From: an uncultured Chryseobacterium sp. | Lineage (GTDB): Bacteria; Bacteroidota; Bacteroidia; Flavobacteriales; Weeksellaceae | DNA: 64,000 bases | NCBI GenBank assembly: GCA_913775525.1 | Contig: CAJYLH010000006.1 | Location: 1 to 64,000, forward strand | Direction: 5' to 3' | Shown here: piece by piece, positions 1 through 7,775 of the stretch | Position numbering within the stretch: the first letter of the stretch is position 1 | Layout: every line of letters starts with the position of its first letter | Position numbers and translations under genes: made by a program | Notes under the pieces: model-generated | Databases searched by the model: none | Told to the model about the DNA's origin: nothing | Seen by the model: only the letters and a program-made list of their open reading frames with translations

Positions 1-268
1 TAATATTAGCTGTTTTGCTGTCTGATGTGGTAACGGCCGCTGTAGCATAAAGGATAGTCCCTTTCTGGTCTGAGCCATATTGTGCATTCCCGGCTTTGAT
101 CTGATCTCCGGTCAGCTTTGGTACAAGGATTCCTTCCGGTTTGCTGCCATCTGTGGTTTTGGCCGTAATGTCAAGTGTAGCCTTAGGATTCTGATTGTTA
201 ATTCCTACCTGAGAGTAGGCATGAAAAGATAGCAATACAATACTTGCAGTGAGTAGATGTGTCTTCAT
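1..268 (-). CDS. Secreted surface protein with VGINxxNP motif, 5' part only
   Basis: Only the N-terminal ~89 residues lie in the window; the gene runs off its left edge. It begins with ATG at 266-268 and a short signal peptide (MKTHLLTASIVLLSFHAYSQ), followed directly by VGINNQNPKATLDI. That VGI(N)xxNPxATLDI opening is common on large secreted proteins of Chryseobacterium-type bacteria that carry C-terminal sorting or structural domains. The function of the missing part cannot be told. A consensus -7 box on the minus strand lies at 321-328, about 50 bp upstream, so the gene is probably transcribed on its own. Confidence 0.8.
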   Translation of the reverse strand, partial: MKTHLLTASIVLLSFHAYSQVGINNQNPKATLDITAKTTDGSKPEGILVPKLTGDQIKAGNAQYGSDQKGTILYATAAVTTSDSKTANI

Positions 269-671
269 ATAACTTTTTTATTTTTTACAGCTTTCAGACT
301 TTTGCTGAAAATTCTCCACGCAAAAGTAAGATTAATTATTGATTAACTATATATCAGGATATTTTAATATATTAAATATCATTAATAAATCATTATGATT
401 TTTAGTTGTACAGGTCATATTAAATTACGTATACAAGCATATTTACTGATAACTCCATGTGAAGAGGTATGAGATAGACAGGATATTGTTCTTATTAATG
501 GTATAATAATTTTTCCACATAATCCAAGATTTTTCCCCTACATCAGTAACATACTATTTTCTCAGTTCCGGACGAATTTTCCGGATAGGGCTCTCAACAC
601 GGCAGTGCACAATAAATTACAGGTTTTCCTTCAGTGTTTTCAGAATCATAGCCCATCACACGATGATCCGT
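269..671. other. Gene-free stretch upstream of the surface protein gene
   Basis: No credible gene here. It holds the -7 box for the leftward gene (321-328) and an AT-rich near-perfect palindrome at 358-380 (GATATTT, AATATATT, AAATATC parts with a one-base bulge). Short open frames on the plus strand toward 663-950 are antisense shadows of the HTH gene at 672-992. Confidence 0.5.
321..328 (-). promoter_or_regulatory. -7 promoter box, TACTTTTG
   Basis: Read on the minus strand this is TACTTTTG, a full match to the Bacteroidota -7 consensus TAnnTTTG. It lies 53 bp upstream of the ATG of the leftward surface protein gene. No clear TTTG -33 box is present at the usual 19-21 bp distance, so it is a half-supported promoter. 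Confidence 0.45.
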
Positions 672-992
672 TTAAAAAAACAGCTTTTTCCATTTCGTCA
701 CCGTATTGCGGCTGAGCTTAAAATGCCTGGCCAGCTGGCTGTTGTTCAGCCGGTTCTTTTTCTGATAATCGAGGATCTCAAAAATAGTTTTCTTATCATA
801 GGATTTAAGTTTCTGGTCAAAACGGGAATCGGCATATTCTTTCTTACTGCAGATAATCTGTTCCAGCCGGATAACATCCATAATGTCAATCGCTTTTTTC
901 TTAAGGATATGGTTGCACAAATGGGCCTTTTCAGGATACTTCATGATTAGCATATCCTTATAGATTCTTTTGTAGTTGGGTAATGTCTTCAT
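672..992 (-). CDS. Small helix-turn-helix protein, transposase-like HTH
   Basis: A 106-residue protein, basic and mostly helical, with a C-terminal helix-turn-helix (residues ~80-104, NNSQLARHFKLSRNTVTKWK). The HTH resembles those of IS OrfA proteins and Hin-like regulators. No catalytic domain follows, so it is more likely a DNA-binding regulator than a transposase. Its ATG (990-992) abuts the stop codon of the next gene upstream (993-995), so the two are co-transcribed and probably translationally coupled. The pair lies divergent to the tyrosine recombinase at 1971. No inverted-repeat ends of an insertion sequence were seen. The function of the first 75 residues is unknown. Confidence 0.7.
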   Translation of the reverse strand: MKTLPNYKRIYKDMLIMKYPEKAHLCNHILKKKAIDIMDVIRLEQIICSKKEYADSRFDQKLKSYDKKTIFEILDYQKKNRLNNSQLARHFKLSRNTVTKWKKLFF

Positions 993-1427
993 TTATCCAT
1001 TATTTTTACTCTGTTTGCTGATCCATTTGTACAGCGTAGTCTTGGGAATTTTATATTGCTCCATGATTTCCGGTTTGGTTTTCGTTCCTGTTGTGACCAA
1101 TTCCAGAATAAAATCAATAATTTCTTTGGTATAAATGTTTTTCCTGAAAACCGGAAGCGGGCTTGATGCATTTTTGACAGGATTTCGCCTTGCAGCTCCG
1201 GGAGGGGCATAGAGAATCAGATGTTGTGTGTAAAGTCTGAAAAAATCATACTCCAGAAGCTTGCTCCAACGAAGGAGAAGGTCTGTATCTAATGACGGCG
1301 CCTTATACATCTCGGAAATCTGATCTTCCGTGCAATGAATAAATTGGCAGATCCGGCATGATTTAATTTCGCTTTCTGCGACTTTCTTTTCAATCAGATT
1401 TCCGATATGAATGTTTTTGAAATTCAT
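993..1427 (-). CDS. Helix-turn-helix protein, first gene of the HTH pair
   Basis: A 144-residue protein. The N-terminal ~65 residues look like an XRE-type helical domain (LIEKKVAES, then CQFIHCTEDQISEMY). They are followed by LLLRWSKLLEYDFFRLYTQH and a linker rich in Pro and Arg. The C-terminus has a transposase-style HTH (KPEIMEQYKIPKTTLYKWI), of the same type as in the downstream gene. I do not know a defined function. No TAnnTTTG box was found on its strand in the 254 bp up to the left inverted repeat at 1682. That makes it the natural target of the invertible promoter at 1682-1920, which is an inference. Confidence 0.7.
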   Translation of the reverse strand: MNFKNIHIGNLIEKKVAESEIKSCRICQFIHCTEDQISEMYKAPSLDTDLLLRWSKLLEYDFFRLYTQHLILYAPPGAARRNPVKNASSPLPVFRKNIYTKEIIDFILELVTTGTKTKPEIMEQYKIPKTTLYKWISKQSKNNG

Positions 1428-1681
1428 TAACTATTTGTATTTATTGACAGAATGTTTCTTTCCACTTTGATTATCTGTGATAAAGCTGTCTATACTAAAG
1501 TCCGATAAATGCTTATCTTGCCCGGTACAGTTTCATTGTTATGCATGATGCAATACCAATAGACAGTATAGATATCATCTTTTCCAATCGAATGTAAAAA
1601 CAAACAGCAGAAAACTATAAACCGCTGTAACGGATCTTTTTCCAAATGGATAAAAATCAGATACTTTTTATAAAATCCTAC

Positions 1682-1702
1682 ATTAGTCTTTTACAGACTA
1701 AT
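1682..1702 (+). repeat. Left inverted recombination site of the promoter switch
   Basis: A 21-bp site made of two 8-bp palindromic arms around an asymmetric 5-bp centre: ATTAGTCT-TTTAC-AGACTAAT. It is the exact reverse complement of the site at 1900-1920. Palindromic arms with an asymmetric spacer are the expected form of a core site for a tyrosine recombinase, with strand exchange across the spacer. Confidence 0.85.
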
Positions 1703-1864
1703 ATAAAATTTACCATTCTATGCCTTAGAATATTATACTATAAACAATTCCCGATACAGTACTAAAAGTCCCAATATGTGCATACTATTAAAATTTATAT
1801 CATCGATTACATAATACAATTAATAATAATAAATATTTACATAATAACATTTTACTAATATACA

Positions 1865-1895
1865 CTTGACCAGCATTATTTAATTATTATCTTTG
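1865..1895 (+). promoter_or_regulatory. Promoter inside the invertible segment, aimed at the recombinase
   Basis: CTTG at 1865-1868, then 19 bp, then TATCTTTG at 1888-1895. The second is a perfect TAnnTTTG and the spacing is canonical for Bacteroidota sigma-A. Transcription would start near 1900-1903, inside the right inverted site, and read into the recombinase at 1971. After inversion the -7 box would lie at about 1707-1714 and face the HTH pair. Confidence 0.75.
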
Positions 1896-1899
1896 TAGC

Positions 1900-1920
1900 A
1901 TTAGTCTGTAAAAGACTAAT
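1900..1920 (-). repeat. Right inverted recombination site of the promoter switch
   Basis: ATTAGTCT-GTAAA-AGACTAAT, the exact reverse complement of the left site at 1682-1702. The two sites face each other and enclose 197 bp, so recombination would invert rather than delete the segment. The right site ends 50 bp before the recombinase ATG. Confidence 0.85.
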
Positions 1921-1970
1921 TATTTGTACTATTTTTGGGCCTGATCAGTAAATTTTTTAATTCTTTAGTT

Positions 1971-3200
1971 ATGATTTTTTTTTATCTTTTATCCCAAAAA
2001 GCAACAAATTTTAACAATTATGTATATCTGATTGCCGATGTTGATAACAAAGTTTCCTACCGGATCAAACTTCCTTTAACCATTGCACCAAAAGACTGGG
2101 ACCCCGAGAAGCAGCGTCCCGGAAATATTTATTCTAAAAAAAATAAAGAGCTCAATACCCTGCTCAACAAACTTAAATTCCGCCTTGCGGAATATATACA
2201 GCACAAGCCCGGAATTTCACGTAAAGAGATCGCTACAGAAATCAAAAAGATCTGTTCTGAAAAAACTACGGCCTATCCTGCGGGCTCGTTTCTCTTCATG
2301 ATGTCTTCCTATATTGAAGCCAAGAAAGAGGGCCTTTGTCTGTCCACCTACAGAAGGTATGTGGTCTTCCTGCGGATGATGGAGAAATTCCAAGGTTTTT
2401 TAGGCCGCAATATGCTTACCGAAGAAGTGGATTCTGCCATGATCAGGGAATTTTACAAATTTGGGAGATTAGAGGAATATACGGAAAGTACCCTGAACAG
2501 AACAGCGGAATTCATCAAAACCATCCTTAATTTCGCTGAGCGGCAAGGCATCATTACTCAGGTCAGGCAGCTTGAGGTCCCGAAGCTTAAAATGGTAAAA
2601 CGAGTACTTGTCCTTGAAGAGGGAGAAATCAGCAAAATCAGCAAAACAACTGTTCCGACAGAGCTAAAGAGGGCTAAAGACTGGCTTCTGATCAGCTGTT
2701 ACACCGGACAGAGGATTTCGGATTTTATGCGTTTTAACTCCGGACAGCTGATCAGAATCGACCATAAGCTATGCATCTCATTCACTCAGCAGAAAACCGG
2801 AAAGGAGATCATTCTTCCCCTGCATCCTGAAGTATTAAAGATCATGAAGAAATACGGCGGAGCATTTCCCCAGGCCATAGATACGGCGGTATATAATGCC
2901 CAGATTAAAAAAGTAGCAGCTCTTGCAGGGATCAATTCACCTGTGAAAATGCGGAAACGGACCGGCTTCAGAGGAAAGGAAACCTGCGCAGAAAAATGGG
3001 AGAATATCAGCAGCCACATCGGCAGAAGGAGCTTTGCATCCAATTTCTACGGAAAGATCCCCACTCCCCTGCTGATGCAGGCCACAGGCCACAGCACGGA
3101 GCAAATGTTTTTGAACTATATTAATCCCGTACATCATTCCAGGATCGTTTCACTGGGGGATTATTTTGACCGTATTTACAACGAGGGAGCCAGATCATAG
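1971..3200 (+). CDS. Tyrosine site-specific recombinase (phage integrase family)
   Basis: The protein has 409 residues from ATG 1971; an in-frame TTG at 1935 would add 12 residues. I prefer 1971 because the N-terminal arm-binding domain typical of Bacteroidota integrases starts there (FFYLLSQK, then LPLTIAPKDWDPEKQR). A core-binding helical domain follows (~100-200), then the catalytic domain. The catalytic residues visible are Arg in TGQRISD, His and Arg in SHIGRRSF, His in TGHSTEQMF and the nucleophile Tyr in LNYINP. It acts on DNA by strand exchange through a covalent phosphotyrosine. No phage or conjugative genes lie near, but two exact inverted sites lie just upstream. A local inversion role (inverton type) therefore fits better than element integration. 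Its own promoter lies within the invertible DNA, so it may regulate itself. Confidence 0.9.
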   Translation: MIFFYLLSQKATNFNNYVYLIADVDNKVSYRIKLPLTIAPKDWDPEKQRPGNIYSKKNKELNTLLNKLKFRLAEYIQHKPGISRKEIATEIKKICSEKTTAYPAGSFLFMMSSYIEAKKEGLCLSTYRRYVVFLRMMEKFQGFLGRNMLTEEVDSAMIREFYKFGRLEEYTESTLNRTAEFIKTILNFAERQGIITQVRQLEVPKLKMVKRVLVLEEGEISKISKTTVPTELKRAKDWLLISCYTGQRISDFMRFNSGQLIRIDHKLCISFTQQKTGKEIILPLHPEVLKIMKKYGGAFPQAIDTAVYNAQIKKVAALAGINSPVKMRKRTGFRGKETCAEKWENISSHIGRRSFASNFYGKIPTPLLMQATGHSTEQMFLNYINPVHHSRIVSLGDYFDRIYNEGARS

Positions 3201-3955
3201 GTTTAGATTACACAGATGTCTCTTCACGCAGTTAAAAATCGTATTTTTTTTAACCTTATATGAGTTTTGATTTCTCGCAGATCAGTTGATCATGCAAGTT
3301 TTTTCACGCATTTAAAAATCGTAGATTTTTAAAACTCATATGTTGACTGTTTTCAAAGCTGTTGTGACTGTTGTTGTCTTTACCTTTCGTAGATCACCAA
3401 ATAACACAGATTTTTTCACGTATTTAAAAATCTAAGATTTTTTAAAACTGATGTGTTCTGACTATTTTCAAAGCAGTCTTCTTAATATTCTCATGTGTCA
3501 AAAATTATGCAGCCTGTTATAATCCCGGATCATCAAAACAACCCCGTCAAAAATTTTTTGAATTTTCGCCCTCCGAGGGAGGGGAATTTTCCCAGATGCT
3601 ATTTCCCAAAAACCGCAAAGATTTTACATACGCAAAAAATCGTAGATTTTTAAGCTTATGTGATCTTAATGTTTCCAAAGCTGTACGCTTCATAATTCTT
3701 AAGTGTCAAAACTCTTTTGTGACTGTTGTGGTTTAAAATCATCTCGCAGATTAAGCAGATTTTTTCACGTACTTAAAAATCATAGATTTTTAAAAACTCA
3801 TGTGATCTTATGTTTTCGAAGCTGGCTTCTTAAGATTCTTATGTGTCAAAAAATCATTGTCACCTTTGCGGCCTGAAACCTAATTCAAACCCTGCAATTC
3901 TCAAACAAAAAAATCCCGCTTTTCAGCAGGATTTCAAACAATATTGATGTTGTAT
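3201..3955. repeat. Gene-free block of composite dispersed repeats
   Basis: No gene. At least four degenerate copies of a module sit in tandem (around 3325, 3436, 3640 and 3783). The module starts with a small hairpin (AAAATCgtaGATTTT), then GTTTTCAAAGCTGGCTTCTT, then TTCTTAAGTGTCAAAA, then TTTTGTGACTGTTGTGGTTT. A second, palindromic module (AATTTTCGCC, CTCCGAGGGAG, GGGAATTTT) lies at 3560-3590. The same modules recur at 13.9, 14.5, 50.0 and 52.2 kb, always in this orientation. Confidence 0.75.
3907..3934 (-). terminator. Intrinsic terminator of the DUF4142 gene
   Basis: On the minus strand the stem AATCCTGC / GCGGGATT has a six-base loop and is followed by seven T. It lies 22 bp past the stop of the gene at 3956. 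Confidence 0.8.
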
Positions 3956-4579
3956 TTATTTTACAGCATTCTTCGCTTTCTCAGATTCCATCAGGTGATG
4001 TTCCAGAGTCGGAAGTGTTTTGCTTGCGAAAGATTTCAGCGATGCATCAGAACCGTCGGAAGCTTCTTTCTTGAAGTTGGCAATGGTTGTCTGATGATCA
4101 GTAACCATCATATCCGCATACGTACGGTCAAATTCCGCACCTTTTTTCATTTTCAATGCGTCATATTTTTTCTGCATATCGGCATCTAAAGATGTAGGTA
4201 GAGAATACCCTGCTTTGGAAGCCCATGCTTTCAGCTCATCATTAGCTTTGGTATGGTCTGTGACCATCATCTGTGCCAGTGATTTTACGGTAGCATTGGT
4301 AGCATTGGTGGATGCCAACTGTCCTGCCATCACTTCCATCATTCCGCCCATGGCTGCAGCATCAGCAAATTTCTTATCCTGGTCGTTCAGGTTGCTTTTA
4401 GCATTGGCATCCATATTGCCGGACATTGCAGTTGAATCTGCACCTGTATTCATCATTCCGGAATCAGCAGGCGTCGACATTGCCGTACTGTCTGCGGACG
4501 TGTCCGTTGCCGTAGTTTCATTTTTTTTACATGCTACCATAGCTCCAACAGCTAAAATAGCTAAAATTGAGTTTTTCAT
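3956..4579 (-). CDS. DUF4142 ferritin-like lipoprotein
   Basis: A 207-residue exported lipoprotein. I start at ATG 4577-4579 (MKNSILAILAVGAMVAC), because an ATG four codons upstream only adds MIYN. A lipobox-like MVAC and KKNE place the mature protein on a membrane facing the periplasm. A Ser/Thr/Ala/Asp-rich linker (~22-65) precedes a helical domain (~70-205) with the DUF4142 pattern. That domain has FADAAAMGGMMEVMAGQLA, two MMVTDH motifs and the C-terminal LPTLEHHLMESE. DUF4142 proteins form four-helix ferritin-like bundles, but their function is unsettled. The gene stands alone with a terminator at 3907-3934. Confidence 0.85.
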   Translation of the reverse strand: MKNSILAILAVGAMVACKKNETTATDTSADSTAMSTPADSGMMNTGADSTAMSGNMDANAKSNLNDQDKKFADAAAMGGMMEVMAGQLASTNATNATVKSLAQMMVTDHTKANDELKAWASKAGYSLPTSLDADMQKKYDALKMKKGAEFDRTYADMMVTDHQTTIANFKKEASDGSDASLKSFASKTLPTLEHHLMESEKAKNAVK

Positions 4580-4816
4580 ATTGTATATCATTTAAGAGGT
4601 TGTAAAATGGTGGGCAATATGCGATTGCTTCATCTATGGTAACAATTTATTTGCCAAAGTGTTAATAATTCACTTTTATAGATTTAATTCTTTAAATTTT
4701 ACAATACTGAGCAGATTCTGATAACATATTTTTTTCAGATGTTCTGTCATTAAGAATACAATTTATTTATGGCCGGCATTGCAGTAAGACGATTGAAATG
4801 AATGCATATTAATGAT

Positions 4817-4843
4817 AAAAAAATTATCCCGGATAGGATAATT
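4817..4843 (-). terminator. Intrinsic terminator of the repeat lipoprotein gene
   Basis: Minus-strand stem AATTATCC / GGATAATT with a six-base loop and a T run. It lies about 50 bp past the stop of the gene at 4892. The rest of 4592-4891 shows no other clear signal. Confidence 0.7.
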
Positions 4844-4891
4844 TTTAAAGTTTTTCTAATATAGCGGAAGTAAAAGGCTTTTGATTTATTG

Positions 4892-5944
4892 TTACTTCTC
4901 CTTAACGATAATTTTTCTGATCAGGGCATTTCCTGTACCTGTGGTGAGCGTCTGCGGTTTCCCGTTCACCCAATAAAGGGCAGCAGATCCTCCGCCAGGG
5001 TTGTCCTGATAGCCTGCAGCATATACATCGGTACCGAAAACATCAATACCCAATGCGTAAGAAACACCTGAGCCCACAACTACCGGCGAACCGTTCTTCC
5101 AATATTTGGCAACCGATGAATTCCCGTTGGACGACATTCCGGATCCTGAAATATAAACTTCATTATTTTTCACCGTTATGGCATTTCCGCTGACACTGGA
5201 AGATCCGTCCTGAATCAGTGTGGGTGCAGACAAGTTTTTAGAATACCGCGTCTGTGACTGTCCTGAATTATTGTAGATTACAGACCACATCATATAGACA
5301 TCATTACCCGAAACGGCAATATCCTGATGGTCTGCCGTAGTGTTCTGGTCAGAAATATCGGTACGTTGCCCATTTTTCCAGTAACAGGTGACCGGTGTAA
5401 GCCAGCTGGTCATCCTTCGTTCTCCGATGACATAGACATCATTCCCAACCACAGCAATTGCTTCTGCTACGGCACTCTGGGTATTATCCGTCAGCGCAAC
5501 CGGAGTACCGTTTTTCCAGTATTTGGCGATATAGGTAGTACCGCCGGGAACCATTTCCTGGCCGGCAATATAAACATCATTTCCAACCACAGCAATACCG
5601 TTGGCGAATGCATCCTGAGAACCGTCCGTTAAATCTGTAGCCACTCCGTTCTTCCAGAATTTTGCCACATACTTCCCATTGCCCTTCACTTCATAACCGG
5701 CGACATAAACGTCATCACCCACTACGACCATTCCCGTAGCATCGGAAGATCCTGATCCGGTTCCCAGGAGGACTGCGGTTCCGTTTTTCCAGTATTTGGC
5801 TTTATAATCTTCGCGGCCGGCAGCGTATACAGTAGGTCCGTTCTGTGCAGCATCCGGCTGATCGTCGTTGCTGCTGCAGCTGATGGTAGAAATACCCGTT
5901 AACAATGCCAGAGGCAAAACATAGAAAAGAGATTTTATATTCAT
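4892..5944 (-). CDS. Secreted lipoprotein with seven propeller-like repeats
   Basis: A 350-residue lipoprotein. The signal peptide ends in ISTISC followed by SSNDD, a typical Bacteroidota lipobox region. The rest is about seven repeats of ~45 residues. Each carries a variant of AVVGNDVYVAG followed by KYWKNG with a loop of variable length, for example GMVVVGDDVYVAGYE and AIAVVGNDVYVIGER. Repeat number and length suggest a seven-bladed beta-propeller. No catalytic motif is visible. It is probably an outer-membrane-associated binding or structural protein, but the ligand cannot be inferred. It is transcribed alone, with a terminator at 4817-4843. Confidence 0.75.
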   Translation of the reverse strand: MNIKSLFYVLPLALLTGISTISCSSNDDQPDAAQNGPTVYAAGREDYKAKYWKNGTAVLLGTGSGSSDATGMVVVGDDVYVAGYEVKGNGKYVAKFWKNGVATDLTDGSQDAFANGIAVVGNDVYIAGQEMVPGGTTYIAKYWKNGTPVALTDNTQSAVAEAIAVVGNDVYVIGERRMTSWLTPVTCYWKNGQRTDISDQNTTADHQDIAVSGNDVYMMWSVIYNNSGQSQTRYSKNLSAPTLIQDGSSSVSGNAITVKNNEVYISGSGMSSNGNSSVAKYWKNGSPVVVGSGVSYALGIDVFGTDVYAAGYQDNPGGGSAALYWVNGKPQTLTTGTGNALIRKIIVKEK

Positions 5945-6116
5945 CGTTGATTATTTATGATCTCTTACTCAAAAACTGAGCCGAATATCCGAAGAACAAG
6001 ATGAATAATTGTTAAGATGAAACAATTTTAGATTGATTTCCATAGTCTGCAATTCAGTCTTTTTTTAAGGATATGAGAAATATTTCGCTTCTTTATTTCC
6101 CGTAACCTTCCGGCCC

Positions 6117-7547
6117 TTAAAGCATTTTGGCCAGCACGAAACCCATAACCAACGCAATCACTGCTGCAATAATCAGTTTGATATAATCGGTTTTCGGCTC
6201 CTCCAACCGCTTTTGCAGGCGTTCGTTTTCCTGTTTTACCACGTCCAGCCCGGCCTGTAATGATGCCGTTTTCTCGCTGATGGCAGACTGCATGTTTTTC
6301 TCATACAACGCTGCGATTTCTTTCCGGCCGGCTTCCATCTCTTCCTGACGCTGTTTCTGCTGTGCTGTAAAATGTGCATTCAGCTCCTGAATCTGCTTAG
6401 CCGAATTTTCCTGTAGCTTCTGGACGTCTTCATTCCTCTTGGCCAGCTGTTCCGTTAATGTCTGGACCTGCTTGCCATAGGTTTCTGAAATTTCTTTTTT
6501 AAGCTTTTCGACCTCTTCATTCCTCACTTTCAGCTGTTTGTTGAAGGTTTTGGTCTGATGCTCTACCTGCTCCTTAAAGGTCTTCTGAGCTTCCAGGAAT
6601 TCTTCGTTCTTCTTTTTGAGCTGTTCGGAAAGCGTAGTCACCTGTTCCACGAATTGTTTGGAAACATCTTTCCTCACTTCTTCAATCAGCAGTGCCCTGG
6701 AATTTGATTTTTCCTCTGTCAGCTTGTTCAGGATTGCATGAAGGCCGGAGCCATAATCATGAGGGAGGTGGTACCTTTTATCAGCAAGCTTATCCAACAG
6801 CGTTTCATCTGCGGTATGGCCCAGTGCCGTAATGGTAATTGAAGGGAGCGCGATGAACTGTTCTGCCAGGCTCAGGTTATTGAATACCTCAAAGCTCTGC
6901 TTATCGCCACCGCCCCGTACCAGCGCAATCACATCATATCCGCCGGCTGAAATTTTGTTCAGGACATCTGAAACAGAAGTTGCCGAAGTAATATTGCAGG
7001 TATATTCGTCAATATCGAAATCTTTGGACGACACATCGAGGCCTTCATAAAAATCTTTATGCACAATGGCATTATGCCCGTAAATGTTGGCAATCCTGAC
7101 TTTCTCAGACTGAAGGACTTTATTCCTGATGAAGGTTTCCAGGTCCTGTGAACCCTGCTCGAGTTTACGCTGGATGAGATCGTACCGCTTCAGGTCCTCT
7201 TCAGAAACGGCTTTTTCTTCCTGGGAGATGATTTCATCAACCACAAAAACCAATTCGATACTGGAATTTTTGACTCTCTTCTCTATAAATCCGCGAAGGG
7301 TGTAGAGTTCATTGTTCACGATTTTGCTCCTGAGCAGGCCGGGCATTTTTACCCCGATTGAAGTACTGTCGCTTTCAGAATATAAAAAGTCGTAGTAATA
7401 ATTCACATAGGCTTTACCGCCGCCATAGGAATACCTGCCTTTCAAATAGATCAGGTTAACCGTTGCATTGAGCTTCAGGGCATTGTTGAACAGGCCGATA
7501 ACGGCTGCCGGGGAATAGATCTGGTACGTAGGTTCGCTGCCCTGCAT
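6117..7547 (-). CDS. Exonuclease VII large-subunit-like protein with coiled coil and membrane anchor
   Basis: The protein has 476 residues. Residues ~5-110 resemble the OB-fold of XseA. Residues ~150-290 match its catalytic domain, with DVIALVRGGGDKQSFEVFNN and ITALGHTADETLLDKLADKR corresponding to the RGGGS and GHExDxTLxDxxAD motifs. A long coiled coil follows (~300-450, repeated EEVEKLKKE and QVQTLTEQL heptads). The last ~20 residues form one transmembrane helix (LIIAAVIALVMGFVLAKML). Canonical XseA has a coiled coil that binds XseB but no C-terminal membrane anchor, and no xseB is adjacent. It may be a membrane-tethered nuclease with a role outside normal repair. A -7 box at 7579-7586 lies 32 bp upstream. 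Confidence 0.75.
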   Translation of the reverse strand: MQGSEPTYQIYSPAAVIGLFNNALKLNATVNLIYLKGRYSYGGGKAYVNYYYDFLYSESDSTSIGVKMPGLLRSKIVNNELYTLRGFIEKRVKNSSIELVFVVDEIISQEEKAVSEEDLKRYDLIQRKLEQGSQDLETFIRNKVLQSEKVRIANIYGHNAIVHKDFYEGLDVSSKDFDIDEYTCNITSATSVSDVLNKISAGGYDVIALVRGGGDKQSFEVFNNLSLAEQFIALPSITITALGHTADETLLDKLADKRYHLPHDYGSGLHAILNKLTEEKSNSRALLIEEVRKDVSKQFVEQVTTLSEQLKKKNEEFLEAQKTFKEQVEHQTKTFNKQLKVRNEEVEKLKKEISETYGKQVQTLTEQLAKRNEDVQKLQENSAKQIQELNAHFTAQQKQRQEEMEAGRKEIAALYEKNMQSAISEKTASLQAGLDVVKQENERLQKRLEEPKTDYIKLIIAAVIALVMGFVLAKML

Positions 7548-7578
7548 AGGATGATGGTGTAATAATAGGAAACTGGTG

Positions 7579-7586
7579 CAAAGATA
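7579..7586 (-). promoter_or_regulatory. -7 promoter box, TATCTTTG
   Basis: Perfect TAnnTTTG on the minus strand, 32 bp upstream of the ATG of the XseA-like gene. No good -33 box was seen, so support is partial. Confidence 0.45.
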
Positions 7587-7775
7587 AGACTGTCTGCCGG
7601 ATATTACGGCTCATCCGCCTTTTAAATTACTCCTGAACTTCTTAAGGGTACGGCATCCTGAAGAATTCCCATTCATATGGTATCAGATTTGTACCTTCTG
7701 CCCAAGGCAGAGTATAGATTACTTTGCCTTACATTTCTTCAACACCTTTTTACAATGTATTAATTACACTACCCT

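Larger units (their letters stand above)
1428..1970. other. AT-rich divergent intergenic region containing an invertible segment
   Basis: No gene. It separates the leftward HTH pair from the rightward recombinase. Positions 1682-1920 hold two inverted 21-bp sites and the DNA between them, with a promoter near the right site. The left part (1428-1681) has no recognisable promoter for the HTH genes, only a small inverted repeat (TCTATACT at 1489-1496, AGTATAGA at 1566-1573). Confidence 0.6.

Noticed and set aside
672-1427. Insertion sequence
   Set aside because: The HTHs look transposase-like but there is no catalytic domain, no terminal inverted repeats and no target duplication.
1935-1970. 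TTG start for the recombinase
   Set aside because: The arm-binding domain begins at the ATG 1971, and the TTG lies in the leader.
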